DNA of 64,000 bases from Lachnospiraceae bacterium NK4A144 (GCA_000424365.1 AUJT01000003.1:62001-126000), one strand, 5' to 3'; shown: positions 16,571-25,387, counted from the stretch's first letter. Notes: generated by a model from the letters alone, not told the origin. A program made the numbers and translations.

Positions 16571-18454
16571 TTACTCAGCGTCCTTTGCGATCTTTACATC
16601 GCCGTAATCATCACTGTTTGTAAGGAGAACAACTACAGTGTCACGATAGCCTGCAGCCTTGATCTTGTTTCTGTCGAAACGGATCAGCGGTGTGCCTGCC
16701 TTTACTGTATCACCCTCATTTACAAGTGTTTCAAAGCCGTCACCATTCATCTTTACGGTATCTACACCTACATGAATGAGGAGTTCCATGTCACCCTCGC
16801 CGCTGATACCAACAGCATGCTTTGTATCTACTACAGAAGAAATTGTTCCGTCAAAAGGTGCGCGAACGATTTCTTCCTCAGGCTCGATTCCGACACCTGT
16901 ACCAAGGGCACCTGAAGAGAATGCCTCATCAGCGATTTCTGTGTAAGGGATAACATTTCCCTTTGTAGGAGCACAAACTACATGTCCGTCAGCAACGATA
17001 ACCTTCTTTGAAGGAACCTCTACTGCTGCAGGAGCTGCGGCTGGAGCTGATGCAGCTTCTTTTGCGCCTTCCTGATCTTCTTCCTTCCATACGATGAAAG
17101 TAAGAGCAAATGCGATACCTCCGGAGATAAGAAGAAGGAGTGTGTACGGTACAGTGTACTCTGTAGTTGTGAGATATCCCGGGATACCTGTAACACCGTA
17201 TGCATTAGCACCGATCTTCATGATAGCTCCAAATACGGAACCGATGGCACCACCGATCATACCGCAGATGAAAGGCTTCATAAGACGAAGGTTTACACCG
17301 AAGATAGCCGGCTCTGTGATACCAAGTGCAGCAGAAAGTGATGAAGGGATAGCTACAGCCTTTCTCTTTCCGCTAAGAGTCTTGATACCTACTGCAAGAC
17401 ATGCACCAAACTGTGCGAAGTTTGCAGCTGATGCGATAGGCATCCATGTGTTGAGGCCTGTCTCAGCGAGCATACCAGCCTCAATAACGTTGTACATATG
17501 ATGCAGACCCATAACTACAGTAATAGGATATACAGCACCCATAACGAGCGCACCGAGAGGATTCTGTACAAGTACCTTCGCGCCTGAAAGAACTGCTGTC
17601 TCAAGGCTTGAGAAAATAGGTCCGAGGATCATGAATGTAAGCAGTGCTGTTGAAAATACTGTTGTGATCGGAACAACAAAGAGATCCAGCACTTCCGGAA
17701 CGACCTTATGCAGCCATTTCTCTATCCTGCACATACACCAGATCGCTATGATTACCGGGATTACGTGTCCCTGATAACCGAGCTGGTTGATCTGACCAAG
17801 TGTATAAGAGCCGATCTGTACGTGTCCGAAAAGATACCATACACCGTAACCGTCTGCAGCGCTCCACGCATTTGTAAGGTTTGAGTGGATCATTAAGAGA
17901 CCGATTACACCGCCAAGGAAGATGTTTCCTCCAAATACTCTTGCAGCACTGATAGCTACGATAACCGGAAGATATGCGAAAGCTGTATTAGCAACCATAT
18001 CAAGGAAAGCGTACCAGTCAGAACCTGCAAAAGCCGGATATGCCTTACCAATAGCCTCTACAAGACCCATCATAAGACCGGATGCAACGATAGCCGGAAG
18101 GATAGGTACAAATACATCACCGAGAGTCTTTACCATTCTCTGAGGAAGTGGCTGTCTCGCTGCAGCAGCTGCCTTCACGTCCGCTTTCGTAGCAGCTGTC
18201 ATACCGGTTACAGCAAGGAACTCCTCATATACATGATTTACTGTTCCTGTTCCGATAATGAGCTGAAGCTGTCCATTGGAATTAAACATTCCCTTTACAC
18301 CTTCAACATTTTCAAGTGCCTTTGCGTCAACCTTGCTGTTGTCCGCAATTACCAGACGAAGTCTGGTTGCGCAATGTGCTGCGCTGATGATATTCTCCCT
18401 GCCGCCGAGGTGACTATATATTTCCTCCGCGCATTTCCGATAGTCAAGTGCCAT
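16571..18454 (-). CDS. PTS transporter EIIBCA, sucrose-type
   Basis: A 627-residue fused permease: EIIB (about 1-85, phosphorylated cysteine in AAHCATRLRL), EIIC with about ten membrane segments (about 105-465; the SAALGITEPAIFGVNLRLM motif is typical of the sucrose/beta-glucoside class), and a Crr-like EIIA (about 485-627; active histidine in LLIHVGVDTVKM). It imports and phosphorylates a sugar; sucrose is the best guess but no sucrase is adjacent, so specificity is open. It has its own promoter with a LacI-type operator between the promoter and the RBS. Confidence 0.92.
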   Translation of the reverse strand: MALDYRKCAEEIYSHLGGRENIISAAHCATRLRLVIADNSKVDAKALENVEGVKGMFNSNGQLQLIIGTGTVNHVYEEFLAVTGMTAATKADVKAAAAARQPLPQRMVKTLGDVFVPILPAIVASGLMMGLVEAIGKAYPAFAGSDWYAFLDMVANTAFAYLPVIVAISAARVFGGNIFLGGVIGLLMIHSNLTNAWSAADGYGVWYLFGHVQIGSYTLGQINQLGYQGHVIPVIIAIWCMCRIEKWLHKVVPEVLDLFVVPITTVFSTALLTFMILGPIFSSLETAVLSGAKVLVQNPLGALVMGAVYPITVVMGLHHMYNVIEAGMLAETGLNTWMPIASAANFAQFGACLAVGIKTLSGKRKAVAIPSSLSAALGITEPAIFGVNLRLMKPFICGMIGGAIGSVFGAIMKIGANAYGVTGIPGYLTTTEYTVPYTLLLLISGGIAFALTFIVWKEEDQEGAKEAASAPAAAPAAVEVPSKKVIVADGHVVCAPTKGNVIPYTEIADEAFSSGALGTGVGIEPEEEIVRAPFDGTISSVVDTKHAVGISGEGDMELLIHVGVDTVKMNGDGFETLVNEGDTVKAGTPLIRFDRNKIKAAGYRDTVVVLLTNSDDYGDVKIAKDAE

Positions 18455-18467
18455 CGCGTCCTCCTTT

Positions 18468-18481
18468 TGTAAACGTTTTCA
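18468..18481. promoter_or_regulatory. LacI/CcpA-type operator upstream of the PTS gene
   Basis: TGTAAACGTTTTCA matches the LacI-family palindrome with central CG. It lies 14 bp before the PTS start codon, downstream of the -10. It differs by one base from the site before the lacI-type gene (20522-20535), pointing to the adjacent regulator; CcpA is an alternative. A second half-like site GTACTGTAAACGGTAC (18511-18526) overlaps the -35. Confidence 0.8.
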
Positions 18482-18491
18482 CTTGTGTTTC

Positions 18492-18520
18492 ATTTTATAA
18501 TATTGAAATTGTACTGTAAA
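18492..18520 (-). promoter_or_regulatory. Promoter for the PTS gene
   Basis: Minus-strand TTTACA (18515-18520), 17 bp, TAAAAT (18492-18497). Confidence 0.6.
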
Positions 18521-18604
18521 CGGTACTTTTACATTAATATATCGACATAATCTTGTGCATAATTAACGAATTCATTATATTTTTAGGCATTTAAACAAAA
18601 AAAA

Positions 18605-18652
18605 TGATGCCAAAGTCAAAAACAATTGTCACATATCTTTGACCCCGACATC
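18605..18652. repeat. Miniature family B end-to-end element (48 bp)
   Basis: TGATGCCAAAGTCAAA at the left and TTTGACCCCGACATCA at the right form the family B terminal inverted repeats with almost no interior. It lies in the 221-bp gap between the HAD gene and the PTS gene, upstream of the PTS promoter. Confidence 0.6.
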
Positions 18653-18675
18653 AAAATCAACAATTTAAATTTATA

Positions 18676-19503
18676 TCAGCAAAGACCCAGCTGCTTAAAT
18701 GCAGCCATCAGTCCATCCTCTTCAACCGCCGGACATACAATATCCGCACGTTTTTTAAGTTCCTCGTTTCCATTCGCCATAACGACGCTTGTTCCAACGG
18801 TTTCGATCATTTCAAGATCGTTCATGCTGTCACCGAAACCATAGGTATCAGATACATCAACGCCTTCTTTTTCAGCAACCATAAGGATTCCGCGACCCTT
18901 GTCAAAAGCACGGTTGATGAACTCACCGTTAAGGATACCGGCATTAGCAACAGGCGACCCCTGGATCACGAAATTGAAATCTTTTTCAAGCTTCTCACGT
19001 GCCTCCTTGAGCTGCGACTCCTCTCTGCATATAAATACGATTTTGTAGACAGGCGCTTTTCCGTCAAATTGTGAGATAGGAACGATATCAAGTTTCTCCT
19101 CGATGGCCTTTCTCCAGCGCAGAAGCTCACTGTTTCCGTCACCACCCTGTTTTAAGAACTCACCAAGGTTCTCGTCTCCGTAAGTTACATCCTTTGTTTC
19201 AACGGTGCAGAAAACATCATTATCATGAAACGCCTTGATCGCGGTATTCCACTGCTCATCACTCATAGGGCAGTCAAAAAGTACTTCATCGCCATTTACC
19301 ACATATCCGCCGGAGCTCGCAACATATCCGTCAAATCCATATTTAAGGAGCGGTTTCATCATTGCATAGTTTCTGCCGGTGCAGAGATATACTTTATTTC
19401 CCTTTGCCTGAGCCGCGCGGATAGCCTCCAGCGCACTGTCGGGCGGAACATTTGAACCCGCGGATGTAAGTGTACCATCAATATCAAGAAATATTAGCTT
19501 CAT
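18676..19503 (-). CDS. Cof-type HAD-IIB family phosphatase
   Basis: A 275-residue HAD hydrolase: motif I FLDIDGTLT at the N-terminus, motif II region LCTGRN, cap domain in the middle, and motif III/IV GFGDSMNDLEMI near 225. Family members dephosphorylate sugar phosphates or other small phosphates. It is 18 bp after the lacI-type gene and therefore co-transcribed with it, suggesting a link to handling of the PTS sugar phosphate. Confidence 0.92.
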   Translation of the reverse strand: MKLIFLDIDGTLTSAGSNVPPDSALEAIRAAQAKGNKVYLCTGRNYAMMKPLLKYGFDGYVASSGGYVVNGDEVLFDCPMSDEQWNTAIKAFHDNDVFCTVETKDVTYGDENLGEFLKQGGDGNSELLRWRKAIEEKLDIVPISQFDGKAPVYKIVFICREESQLKEAREKLEKDFNFVIQGSPVANAGILNGEFINRAFDKGRGILMVAEKEGVDVSDTYGFGDSMNDLEMIETVGTSVVMANGNEELKKRADIVCPAVEEDGLMAAFKQLGLC

Positions 19504-19521
19504 ATCAGTTTCCTTTCCGTA

Positions 19522-20508
19522 TCAGATCGATTCTCTCTCAACTATCCTGTATGTCAGAAGTGTCTGCCTCATAGGGCCGTCACTGTCATCGCCATCGATC
19601 ATGTGAAAAAGCATCTTCGCTGCATCTTTTCCGCATTGCAAATGGAACAGCTGTGCAGTGGTCAGCGGCGGATCCATAAATTCATCCATCCAGCTGTCTC
19701 CGACTCCGGCTATACTTATGTCTTCCGGAACCTTTCTGCCTGCCTTGCGTATCGCTGCTCGTGCTCCTACAGCTATAGTATCCGTAGCACATACAACACC
19801 ATCTGTATCCGGGTGTTCCATGAGCACTTTCTCCATCGCAGCATATCCGCTTGCTGCCGAAAAGCTGCAATTCTCGATTATAAGAGACTCCTCCGATATT
19901 CCGGAGTCTACAGCAGATGAAACAGCGCCTCTCCGCCGTTCCGAACCCGCTGCCAGATCTTCATCGGAAACCCCCAAATACGCAATCTTTCTCCTGCCTC
20001 GTTTTATCACCATATCCATCAAAGCATATACCGCGTGAAAATCATCATTAAACACACACGGAAAAGCTTCATAATTTTGTCCCGTGATAACAAACGGAAC
20101 CTGACAATTTTTCAAAGCATCCTCTACAGCCGGTGTCATGGACACACCCATGATGATAAGTCCTGCTGCATTTCTGTTCTGCAAAAACGAAATATAATTC
20201 TTTTCCAGATCGCGGTTTCCATCAGTATTGCATAAAACCACCAAAAATCCGCGTTCTCTGCATATCGCGGTCACACCATCCACGATACGGCTTACTGCGT
20301 CAGAGCAGATCTTTGGAACGATAACTCCTATCTGATGAACCTTTCCCGTTCGCATAAGCCTCGCCGCTGAATCCGGCTGATATCCGGTCTCCTTTATCGC
20401 TTCGCGTATCCGTTCTCGTTTTTCTTCGCTAAGCGACCCTCCATTCAAATATCGGCTGACTGCCGCCGCAGAAACACCTGCTAGAGACGCAACTTCACGT
20501 ATAGTCAT
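19522..20508 (-). CDS. LacI family transcriptional repressor
   Basis: A 328-residue regulator: N-terminal LacI helix-turn-helix (TIREVASLAGVSAAAVSRYL) and hinge helix, then a periplasmic-binding-like sugar sensor domain (about 60-325). The RBS is AGGGGG. It carries an operator copy in its own promoter and a nearly identical one before the PTS gene, so local autoregulation and PTS control are likely. The inducer sugar is unknown. Confidence 0.93.
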   Translation of the reverse strand: MTIREVASLAGVSAAAVSRYLNGGSLSEEKRERIREAIKETGYQPDSAARLMRTGKVHQIGVIVPKICSDAVSRIVDGVTAICRERGFLVVLCNTDGNRDLEKNYISFLQNRNAAGLIIMGVSMTPAVEDALKNCQVPFVITGQNYEAFPCVFNDDFHAVYALMDMVIKRGRRKIAYLGVSDEDLAAGSERRRGAVSSAVDSGISEESLIIENCSFSAASGYAAMEKVLMEHPDTDGVVCATDTIAVGARAAIRKAGRKVPEDISIAGVGDSWMDEFMDPPLTTAQLFHLQCGKDAAKMLFHMIDGDDSDGPMRQTLLTYRIVERESI

Positions 20509-20521
20509 AAATACCCCCTGT

Positions 20522-20540
20522 TGTAATCGTTTTCATTATA
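20522..20540. promoter_or_regulatory. LacI-type operator and -10 box before the lacI-type gene
   Basis: TGTAATCGTTTTCA (20522-20535) is one base different from the PTS operator. It abuts a minus-strand TATAAT (20535-20540), so bound repressor would block this promoter. Confidence 0.75.
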
Positions 20541-20570
20541 GTTGATTTCATCAGGTAATAAAACCGTCAA

Positions 20571-20588
20571 TTGTGATAAAAATCACAA
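20571..20588. promoter_or_regulatory. Perfect palindrome resembling a Crp/Fnr-family or Rex site
   Basis: TTGTGATAAAAATCACAA is an 18-bp interrupted palindrome. It fits the Crp half sites TGTGA-N6-TCACA exactly and the Rex pattern TTGTGA-W6-TCACAA. It lies about 30 bp upstream of the -10 box of the lacI-type gene, a position suited to control of that operon. No crp or rex gene is in the window. Confidence 0.6.
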
Positions 20589-20616
20589 ACTTTTGCTGTG
20601 CGATTTTTTGGGGGAA

Positions 20617-20662
20617 CAAAAAAATCCGGTCCCCCACGTTCTACCGTAGAGGCCGGATTTCT
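20617..20662 (-). terminator. Terminator after the FAD dehydrogenase
   Basis: AAATCCGG (20622-20629) pairs with CCGGATTT (20653-20660); read on the minus strand it ends in a run of seven T. Confidence 0.85.
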
Positions 20663-20672
20663 TTGTTTTTAT

Positions 20673-22052
20673 TTAGATCAGTCCCTTTTTCTCAAGGATC
20701 TTATCTGCTACATATACACCACTTGCTGATGCGTGTGAAAGAGAATGCGTCACGCCGCTTCCGTCTCCTATAATGTAGAGACCCGGATAACGGGATTCGA
20801 GGTTATTATCCAGTTTAACCTCCATATTGTAAAACTTAACTTCTACACCATAAAGAAGTGTATCGTCATTTGCCATTCCGGGCGCGATCTTGTCGAGTGC
20901 ATAGATCATCTCGATGATACCGTCAAGTATACGCTTCGGAAGAACCAGGCTCAGATCTCCGGGAGTTGCATCCAGTGTAGGATGTACTGTTCCCTCATCT
21001 ATCCTCTTCTGATTGCTTCGTCTTCCTCTCTCAAGGTCTCCGAAACGCTGTACGATAACGCCGCCACCAAGCATATTTGACAATTTTGCAATACTCTCGC
21101 CGTATCCGTTACTGTCCTTAAAAGGCTCTGAGAAATGCTTTGCAACGAGGAGCGCAAAGTTTGTGTTCTCGGTCTTTTTACTCTGGTCCTCAAAGCTGTG
21201 ACCATTAACCGTTACGATACCGTTTGTATTTTCGTTAACGACTATTCCGTTAGGATTCATACAGAAAGTACGAACCCTATCTTCGAATTTCTTAGTCCTA
21301 TATACGATCTTTCCTTCGTAAAGCTCGTCAGTGATGTGTGAAAAGATCTCAGCCGGGATCTCCACACGTACACCTATATCCACACGATTTGAGCTTGTTT
21401 CGATATTCAGCTCTTTACATACTTCTTCCATCCACTTACTGCCGCTTCGTCCTACAGAAACGATACACTGATCGGCCTCAGCAGACTCATCGCCGTAGTA
21501 TACGCGGAAACCGGGATCAAGTGATTCGATCCTGGAAACCGGAGTTCTGAAATGGAAGTCTATCTTATCTTTCATCTCAGCGTACAGATTTTTTAATACA
21601 ACATAGTTTATATCCGTACCAAGATGACGAACCGATGCATCGAGAAGCGTCAGATGATTCTGCATACAGAGCTTCTTAAAGGATGTACCCGATGTAGAAT
21701 ACATCTTTGTGCCTTCTCCACCATGCTTCATATTGATATCATCCACATAGTGCATGAGTTCCAGTGCCTTATTTCTGCCTATATATTCATAAAGAGTTCC
21801 ACCAAAATCATTGGTGATGTTATATTTTCCGTCAGAAAATGCTCCTGCCCCGCCGAATCCATTCATGATAGAGCAGCTCTTGCAATGTATGCAGGACTTT
21901 ACCTTGTCTCCATCGATAGGACAATGGCGTGACTCCAGTTCTGTTCCCTCGTCAAAGATCGCGATCTTTAATCCGCTGCTTTTCTGAAGCAGTTCATATG
22001 CCGAGTATATTCCTCCCGGACCGGCTCCAATAATGATCACATCATACTTCAT
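20673..22052 (-). CDS. FAD-dependent dehydrogenase of the COG2509 type
   Basis: A 459-residue flavoprotein. The N-terminal dinucleotide-binding motif is IIIGAGPGGIYSAYEL. The cysteine block KSCIHCKSCSIMNGFGGAGA (about 53-75) is typical of the uncharacterised COG2509 group, and a C-terminal FAD contact is YIIGDGSGVTHSLSHA. The CxxCxxC arrangement could bind a metal or Fe-S cluster. The RBS is AGGAGG. Substrate unknown; it is monocistronic, bounded by a terminator and by repeat elements. Confidence 0.88.
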   Translation of the reverse strand: MKYDVIIIGAGPGGIYSAYELLQKSSGLKIAIFDEGTELESRHCPIDGDKVKSCIHCKSCSIMNGFGGAGAFSDGKYNITNDFGGTLYEYIGRNKALELMHYVDDINMKHGGEGTKMYSTSGTSFKKLCMQNHLTLLDASVRHLGTDINYVVLKNLYAEMKDKIDFHFRTPVSRIESLDPGFRVYYGDESAEADQCIVSVGRSGSKWMEEVCKELNIETSSNRVDIGVRVEIPAEIFSHITDELYEGKIVYRTKKFEDRVRTFCMNPNGIVVNENTNGIVTVNGHSFEDQSKKTENTNFALLVAKHFSEPFKDSNGYGESIAKLSNMLGGGVIVQRFGDLERGRRSNQKRIDEGTVHPTLDATPGDLSLVLPKRILDGIIEMIYALDKIAPGMANDDTLLYGVEVKFYNMEVKLDNNLESRYPGLYIIGDGSGVTHSLSHASASGVYVADKILEKKGLI

Positions 22053-22072
22053 TTAGATCCTCCTATTATAAG

Positions 22073-22107
22073 TGATGTAAGGGTCAAAAGTAAATTTTGC
22101 CCCTTAC
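22073..22107. repeat. Short family B derivative forming a hairpin
   Basis: TGATGTAAGGGTCAAAAG followed by TTTTGCCCCTTAC: GTAAGGG-CAAAA pairs with TTTTG-CCCTTAC. It sits 21 bp upstream of the FAD dehydrogenase start and abuts the larger element at 22108. Confidence 0.55.
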
Positions 22108-22473
22108 TGATGTCACGGATTGGTTACTGTTCACTCGCTTCCAGCTCGCTCACGTAACGGATTTTGCCAATTAAATCGCCTCCGGCGATGGGCAAAATCC
22201 AATGGCTTTTCATCTTTCTTGGTCGCAAACAGCTAAAGCATACACTCTCACTAAGCTCACATTCGTTCGCTAAGTGTTCGTAGCATCCGCAGCGTGGTGC
22301 TCCGGTTGCGTCTGAACAGTAACACGGATTGCTTCATTGCTACGCAATTCCCGCAATCCTAAAACACTCGCATTCCGCGTAATAACGCTACTTGCTCGTG
22401 TTTTGCGGGTCCCAAGGTCTCAATCCTCTTTGTGCAAGCACAATCGGATTTTGACCTTTTGACCCTGACATCA
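22108..22473. mobile_element. Family B element (157 bp) split by a family A insertion
   Basis: Ends TGATGTCA (22108-22115) and TGACATCA (22466-22473). Removing the 201-bp family A element and one 8-bp duplication leaves 157 bp, the same length as the intact copy at 56689-56845 and nearly identical to it. No protein is encoded; the right half can fold into a nested hairpin (GGTC, AATCC, TTGTGC arms). Confidence 0.9.
22123..22323. mobile_element. Family A MITE-like element, copy A2 (201 bp), with 8-bp target duplication
   Basis: Terminal inverted repeats GTTACTGTTCA / TGAACAGTAAC. Flanked by ACGGATTG on both sides (22115-22122 and 22324-22331); this octamer occurs once in the uninterrupted element at 56689-56845. 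Relative to the 145-bp copies it has about 55 extra internal bases with a CACTAAGCTC / CGCTAAGTG motif. Confidence 0.92.
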
Positions 22474-22937
22474 ACAGATTAATAAATGAGCCAACTTTTC
22501 AAAAGCTATTTACTTTACCATTAACAGTCTTTAAATACAAGAGATTTTATTGTTTTTTAATTTTTATCTGTGCATTTTTTTGAACATGCATACAATTTTT
22601 TCGCCTTAAAAAAATCTTAATGTATACATGGGTGTTTTCACAGAAAATTCACTTGAAAATTCATCTTGTATCAACTAAAATGCAAAGTACAGATAGCGAG
22701 AACGCTCACTATCTCCCCCTCATAAGCAGAGCCTGTAAGGTCTACCCCCTTACAGGCTCATCTCCTTTTAAACAAAACCCGTACGAGTAATCCTTCTCCT
22801 CTACCTTTTTCGGTTGTTTTCCACTTTGGCTTTAGTAAATCGCTATTTTTATCCGATAGATATTCTATACTTACCAAAAAACTTAAGAATAACGAAAGAT
22901 CAGTTTTTTGACACAATATTTTGGTATACTAATGGCT
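22474..22937. other. Long non-coding leader of the glucosaminidase gene
   Basis: No gene is visible. It is AT-rich with two hairpins: GATAG-GAG / CTC-CTATC (22692-22713) and a strong 12-bp stem at 22729-22759. A TCCGATAG box at 22852-22859 resembles a sigma-28 -10 element but the TAAA expected 15 bp upstream is only found at 12 bp. Confidence 0.5.
22729..22759 (+). terminator. Strong hairpin, possible terminator or leader attenuator
   Basis: GAGCCTGTAAGG pairs with CCTTACAGGCTC around a 7-nt loop; the tail ATCTCCTTTTAA is only moderately T-rich. No gene on the plus strand ends just upstream, so it could act in the leader of the glucosaminidase gene or end a small transcript from the repeat region. 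Confidence 0.6.
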
Positions 22938-23735
22938 ATGAAAGACTTGATAAAACCTGTCGGACTTATGGTCACCATCTGTCTGATATTTTACATTTTT
23001 ACAACTTCAGAAAACCCGTTTATGAACGCCGTAATCAATCCTATCGCAAGATCAGAAGGATCATCCGGGCTGAGTCAGAATGAAAGTCCTCACAACTTTC
23101 TGAGTTTTAATTTAGAGGATGAGTTTTATCGTGAAGGCGGATGTTTAGATACAGGAGAATATGCGGACGGTTCCGGCTCCTCCGCGATCTCTGTTGCAAA
23201 TGCGCTGGATATACAGGCGTCAGAACTTCTTGACACCGACAATGACGATATAATTTCACTTGTCGGGCAACGTATGACTGAAGAACAGGAACGGACCGGT
23301 ATACTAGCCTCCGTCCTTACTGCACAGTTCATTTATGAAAGCGGATACGGAAAGGAGTCGCTTGCTGTTCACACCAATAACTGTTTTGGTATGAAGTGTG
23401 ACCTGTCAGACATGAACTGGGAAGGCGGAACCTGGGACGGCTCACGTTACAATACCAACACGATGGAAGAAACCTCTGACGGCAAAGAATACTCAACCAC
23501 CGCAGACTTTCGTATCTATGCCACCATTGAGGATTCTATTATCGACCACAGCGCCTATCTCCTTGGCGCAATGGCAGGTTCCAAACATCGCTATGCAGGT
23601 ATAAAGGGCGAAACTGATTACCGGACAGCTGCTTCTATCATTAAAAAAGGCGGCTATGCCACAGATGTTTCTTACGTAGAATCACTGTGCAGCATAATTG
23701 AAAGATATGACCTTACGAGATTTGATATCGTATGA
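22938..23735 (+). CDS. Glucosaminidase-domain (GH73) protein
   Basis: About 265 residues: an N-terminal transmembrane anchor (about 7-25), a linker, then a LYZ2/glucosaminidase domain. Visible features are ILASVLTAQFIYESGYGKES (catalytic glutamate), NNCFGMKCD, FRIYATIEDSIIDHSAYL and GYATDVSYVESLCSIIERYD. Such proteins cut N-acetylglucosaminyl bonds in peptidoglycan, sometimes for flagellar assembly (FlgJ-like). Start options are 22938 or 22932; neither has an RBS, and 22938 lies 7 nt after an extended -10 TGGTATACT, so the message may be leaderless. Confidence 0.87.
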   Translation: MKDLIKPVGLMVTICLIFYIFTTSENPFMNAVINPIARSEGSSGLSQNESPHNFLSFNLEDEFYREGGCLDTGEYADGSGSSAISVANALDIQASELLDTDNDDIISLVGQRMTEEQERTGILASVLTAQFIYESGYGKESLAVHTNNCFGMKCDLSDMNWEGGTWDGSRYNTNTMEETSDGKEYSTTADFRIYATIEDSIIDHSAYLLGAMAGSKHRYAGIKGETDYRTAASIIKKGGYATDVSYVESLCSIIERYDLTRFDIV

Positions 23736-23739
23736 TGAC

Positions 23740-23782
23740 AAAAGAGCTTTAGCTTCTGAAATAGGCTAAAGCTCTTTTTTGA
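23740..23782. terminator. Bidirectional terminator between convergent genes
   Basis: AAAAGAGCTTTAGC (23740-23753) pairs with GCTAAAGCTCTTTT (23764-23777); A- and T-runs on both sides. Confidence 0.92.
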
Positions 23783-23793
23783 TCAAATTAAAT

Positions 23794-25290
23794 TTATGCC
23801 AGCAGCGCACTTACTCTTTCTGCATCGTACGTAACTGCTGTAAGGTGCTCTGTTTCTATCTTGTAGAGAGCATTGGCGGCGATATGTTCCGCTGCCTGCT
23901 CCAAGTCTCTGACGCCTGTTTCTTCCGTGCATTTAAGGATCACTGCATCAACCCCATCCGGTGTTACGACACATTCTTCCTCGCGCATTCCCATCCTTTT
24001 AAGCACCTTCGGCAGTGAAAACTTAGAAAAGATCACCTTTTTCTCTTCCGGCGTATAATCCGGTATATTTATCACTGCAAATCTGGACATCAGCGGTGCA
24101 CTTATCCTGTCTTTTTCATTTGCTGTCGCTATAGGATAGACACCTGTTGTCGGGATGGTACATTCCATATAGTTGTCTGTGTAGCCCAGATTATCCAGAA
24201 GGGTCAACAATGCATCTGCCGGATTTCCTCCTGTTGATGTTTTAGAATCCGCCTTATCAAGCTCGTTTATAATAAATACCAGATTCGATTCTCCTGCTCT
24301 TGCAAAAGCTTCCATTATGCTTCCGCTCTTCGCATTGGAATATACTCTGGAGCTTCCCGTAAGCTGCTCTGAGTCGTGTATCGCGCTCATATCCAGTGTT
24401 GCCCACGGAAGCTTTAATATACGTGCAACTGCATAAGCAATCTGGGACTTTCCTATACCGGCGGGTCCGATCAAAAGCAGACCATATGCTGGAAGCGTAT
24501 GTGTCCTGTTTATCTGGATGATCGTTTCGATGATCCTCTGCTTCACATTCTCCAGCCCATAAAGCTCCTCATCCAGGATCCTCCTTGCTTCGACCGGATC
24601 GATCGGTTCAAAGTAATCACCTTTCCAGCGTATATTAAGCATTATAGAAAGTGCTCTCTGGGCATGACGCTTCTCCTCCGGACTTATCTCTCTTGACCTT
24701 GCTACTGCAAGATTACGTCTTGCCCATAGCCGGATATTCTCAGGCAGCGTATTTCCTGCGCATTCCAGAAAATCGGTGATACTCTGCAGACTCGTAAGCT
24801 TCATTTCATCGCCATCGATATCTCTGTCATCATCTGCCACCTGATCTTCATAGGCACGACCGTCCAGTAATCTTTCGATCATATATTGCAGAAAACCGTC
24901 TTCAGCAGACAGCTTTGAATTACTTCCGGTATTGATCTCCCTGATCGCCGTTACCGCATAACCTTCCGCCGTTTTTGTAAGTGAGAGCCTTACACGTATC
25001 GCATTTGATCCCAGCCAGTGGAGCAGCCCTGTAAAGCGGCTATCTATTTTCAGAACGTCTACCGTGACCTTTTCTTTATCTTCCTGATATTCAAACGATG
25101 TCCGTTTTTCCGGATCACTGAACTGTCCTATGAGATGATGCAACATTTCGCGTGACTGCTGAAGTATCATCAACGGATGATCGGCATCTGAGATATTACT
25201 TTCCGAATGAAACGCGGTATATGTACAAACCGGCCCCTCAGCCGCTTTTTCCTCTTTCTTATCCGCTGACTCGCTAAAATCAAAAACCAT
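23794..25290 (-). CDS. Lon-like AAA+ ATPase without a protease domain
   Basis: A 498-residue protein. Residues 1-230 are unlike known domains I can name. From about 235 it follows Lon: RRILDEELYGLENVKQRIIE, Walker A GPAGIGKSQIAYA, a Walker B region VFIINELDKADS, the Lon-type PADALLTLLD, sensor-1 IATANEKDRISAPLMSRF and sensor-2 ETGVRDLEQAAEHI. The chain ends there, so the Ser-Lys protease domain is absent. Walker B has Asn where Asp is usual. RBS AAGGAG. Probably a remodelling factor or a peptide-binding regulator; substrate unknown. Confidence 0.82.
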   Translation of the reverse strand: MVFDFSESADKKEEKAAEGPVCTYTAFHSESNISDADHPLMILQQSREMLHHLIGQFSDPEKRTSFEYQEDKEKVTVDVLKIDSRFTGLLHWLGSNAIRVRLSLTKTAEGYAVTAIREINTGSNSKLSAEDGFLQYMIERLLDGRAYEDQVADDDRDIDGDEMKLTSLQSITDFLECAGNTLPENIRLWARRNLAVARSREISPEEKRHAQRALSIMLNIRWKGDYFEPIDPVEARRILDEELYGLENVKQRIIETIIQINRTHTLPAYGLLLIGPAGIGKSQIAYAVARILKLPWATLDMSAIHDSEQLTGSSRVYSNAKSGSIMEAFARAGESNLVFIINELDKADSKTSTGGNPADALLTLLDNLGYTDNYMECTIPTTGVYPIATANEKDRISAPLMSRFAVINIPDYTPEEKKVIFSKFSLPKVLKRMGMREEECVVTPDGVDAVILKCTEETGVRDLEQAAEHIAANALYKIETEHLTAVTYDAERVSALLA

Positions 25291-25387
25291 GGTTCATGCT
25301 CCTTTTTGCATTTTACTTATGATCTGTCATCATCATATCACAGAATTACAGTGTTAAAGTGATGTTTCTTCTCTTTTTATAACACTC

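Noticed and set aside
22474-22931. c-di-GMP riboswitch before the glucosaminidase gene
   Set aside because: The conserved core segments of GEMM riboswitches are not present in the leader.
22908-22936. TTGACA at 22908 as a -35 box for the glucosaminidase gene
   Set aside because: The only good -10 (TATACT at 22925) is 11 bp away, too short; it also would be a TTG start codon without RBS.
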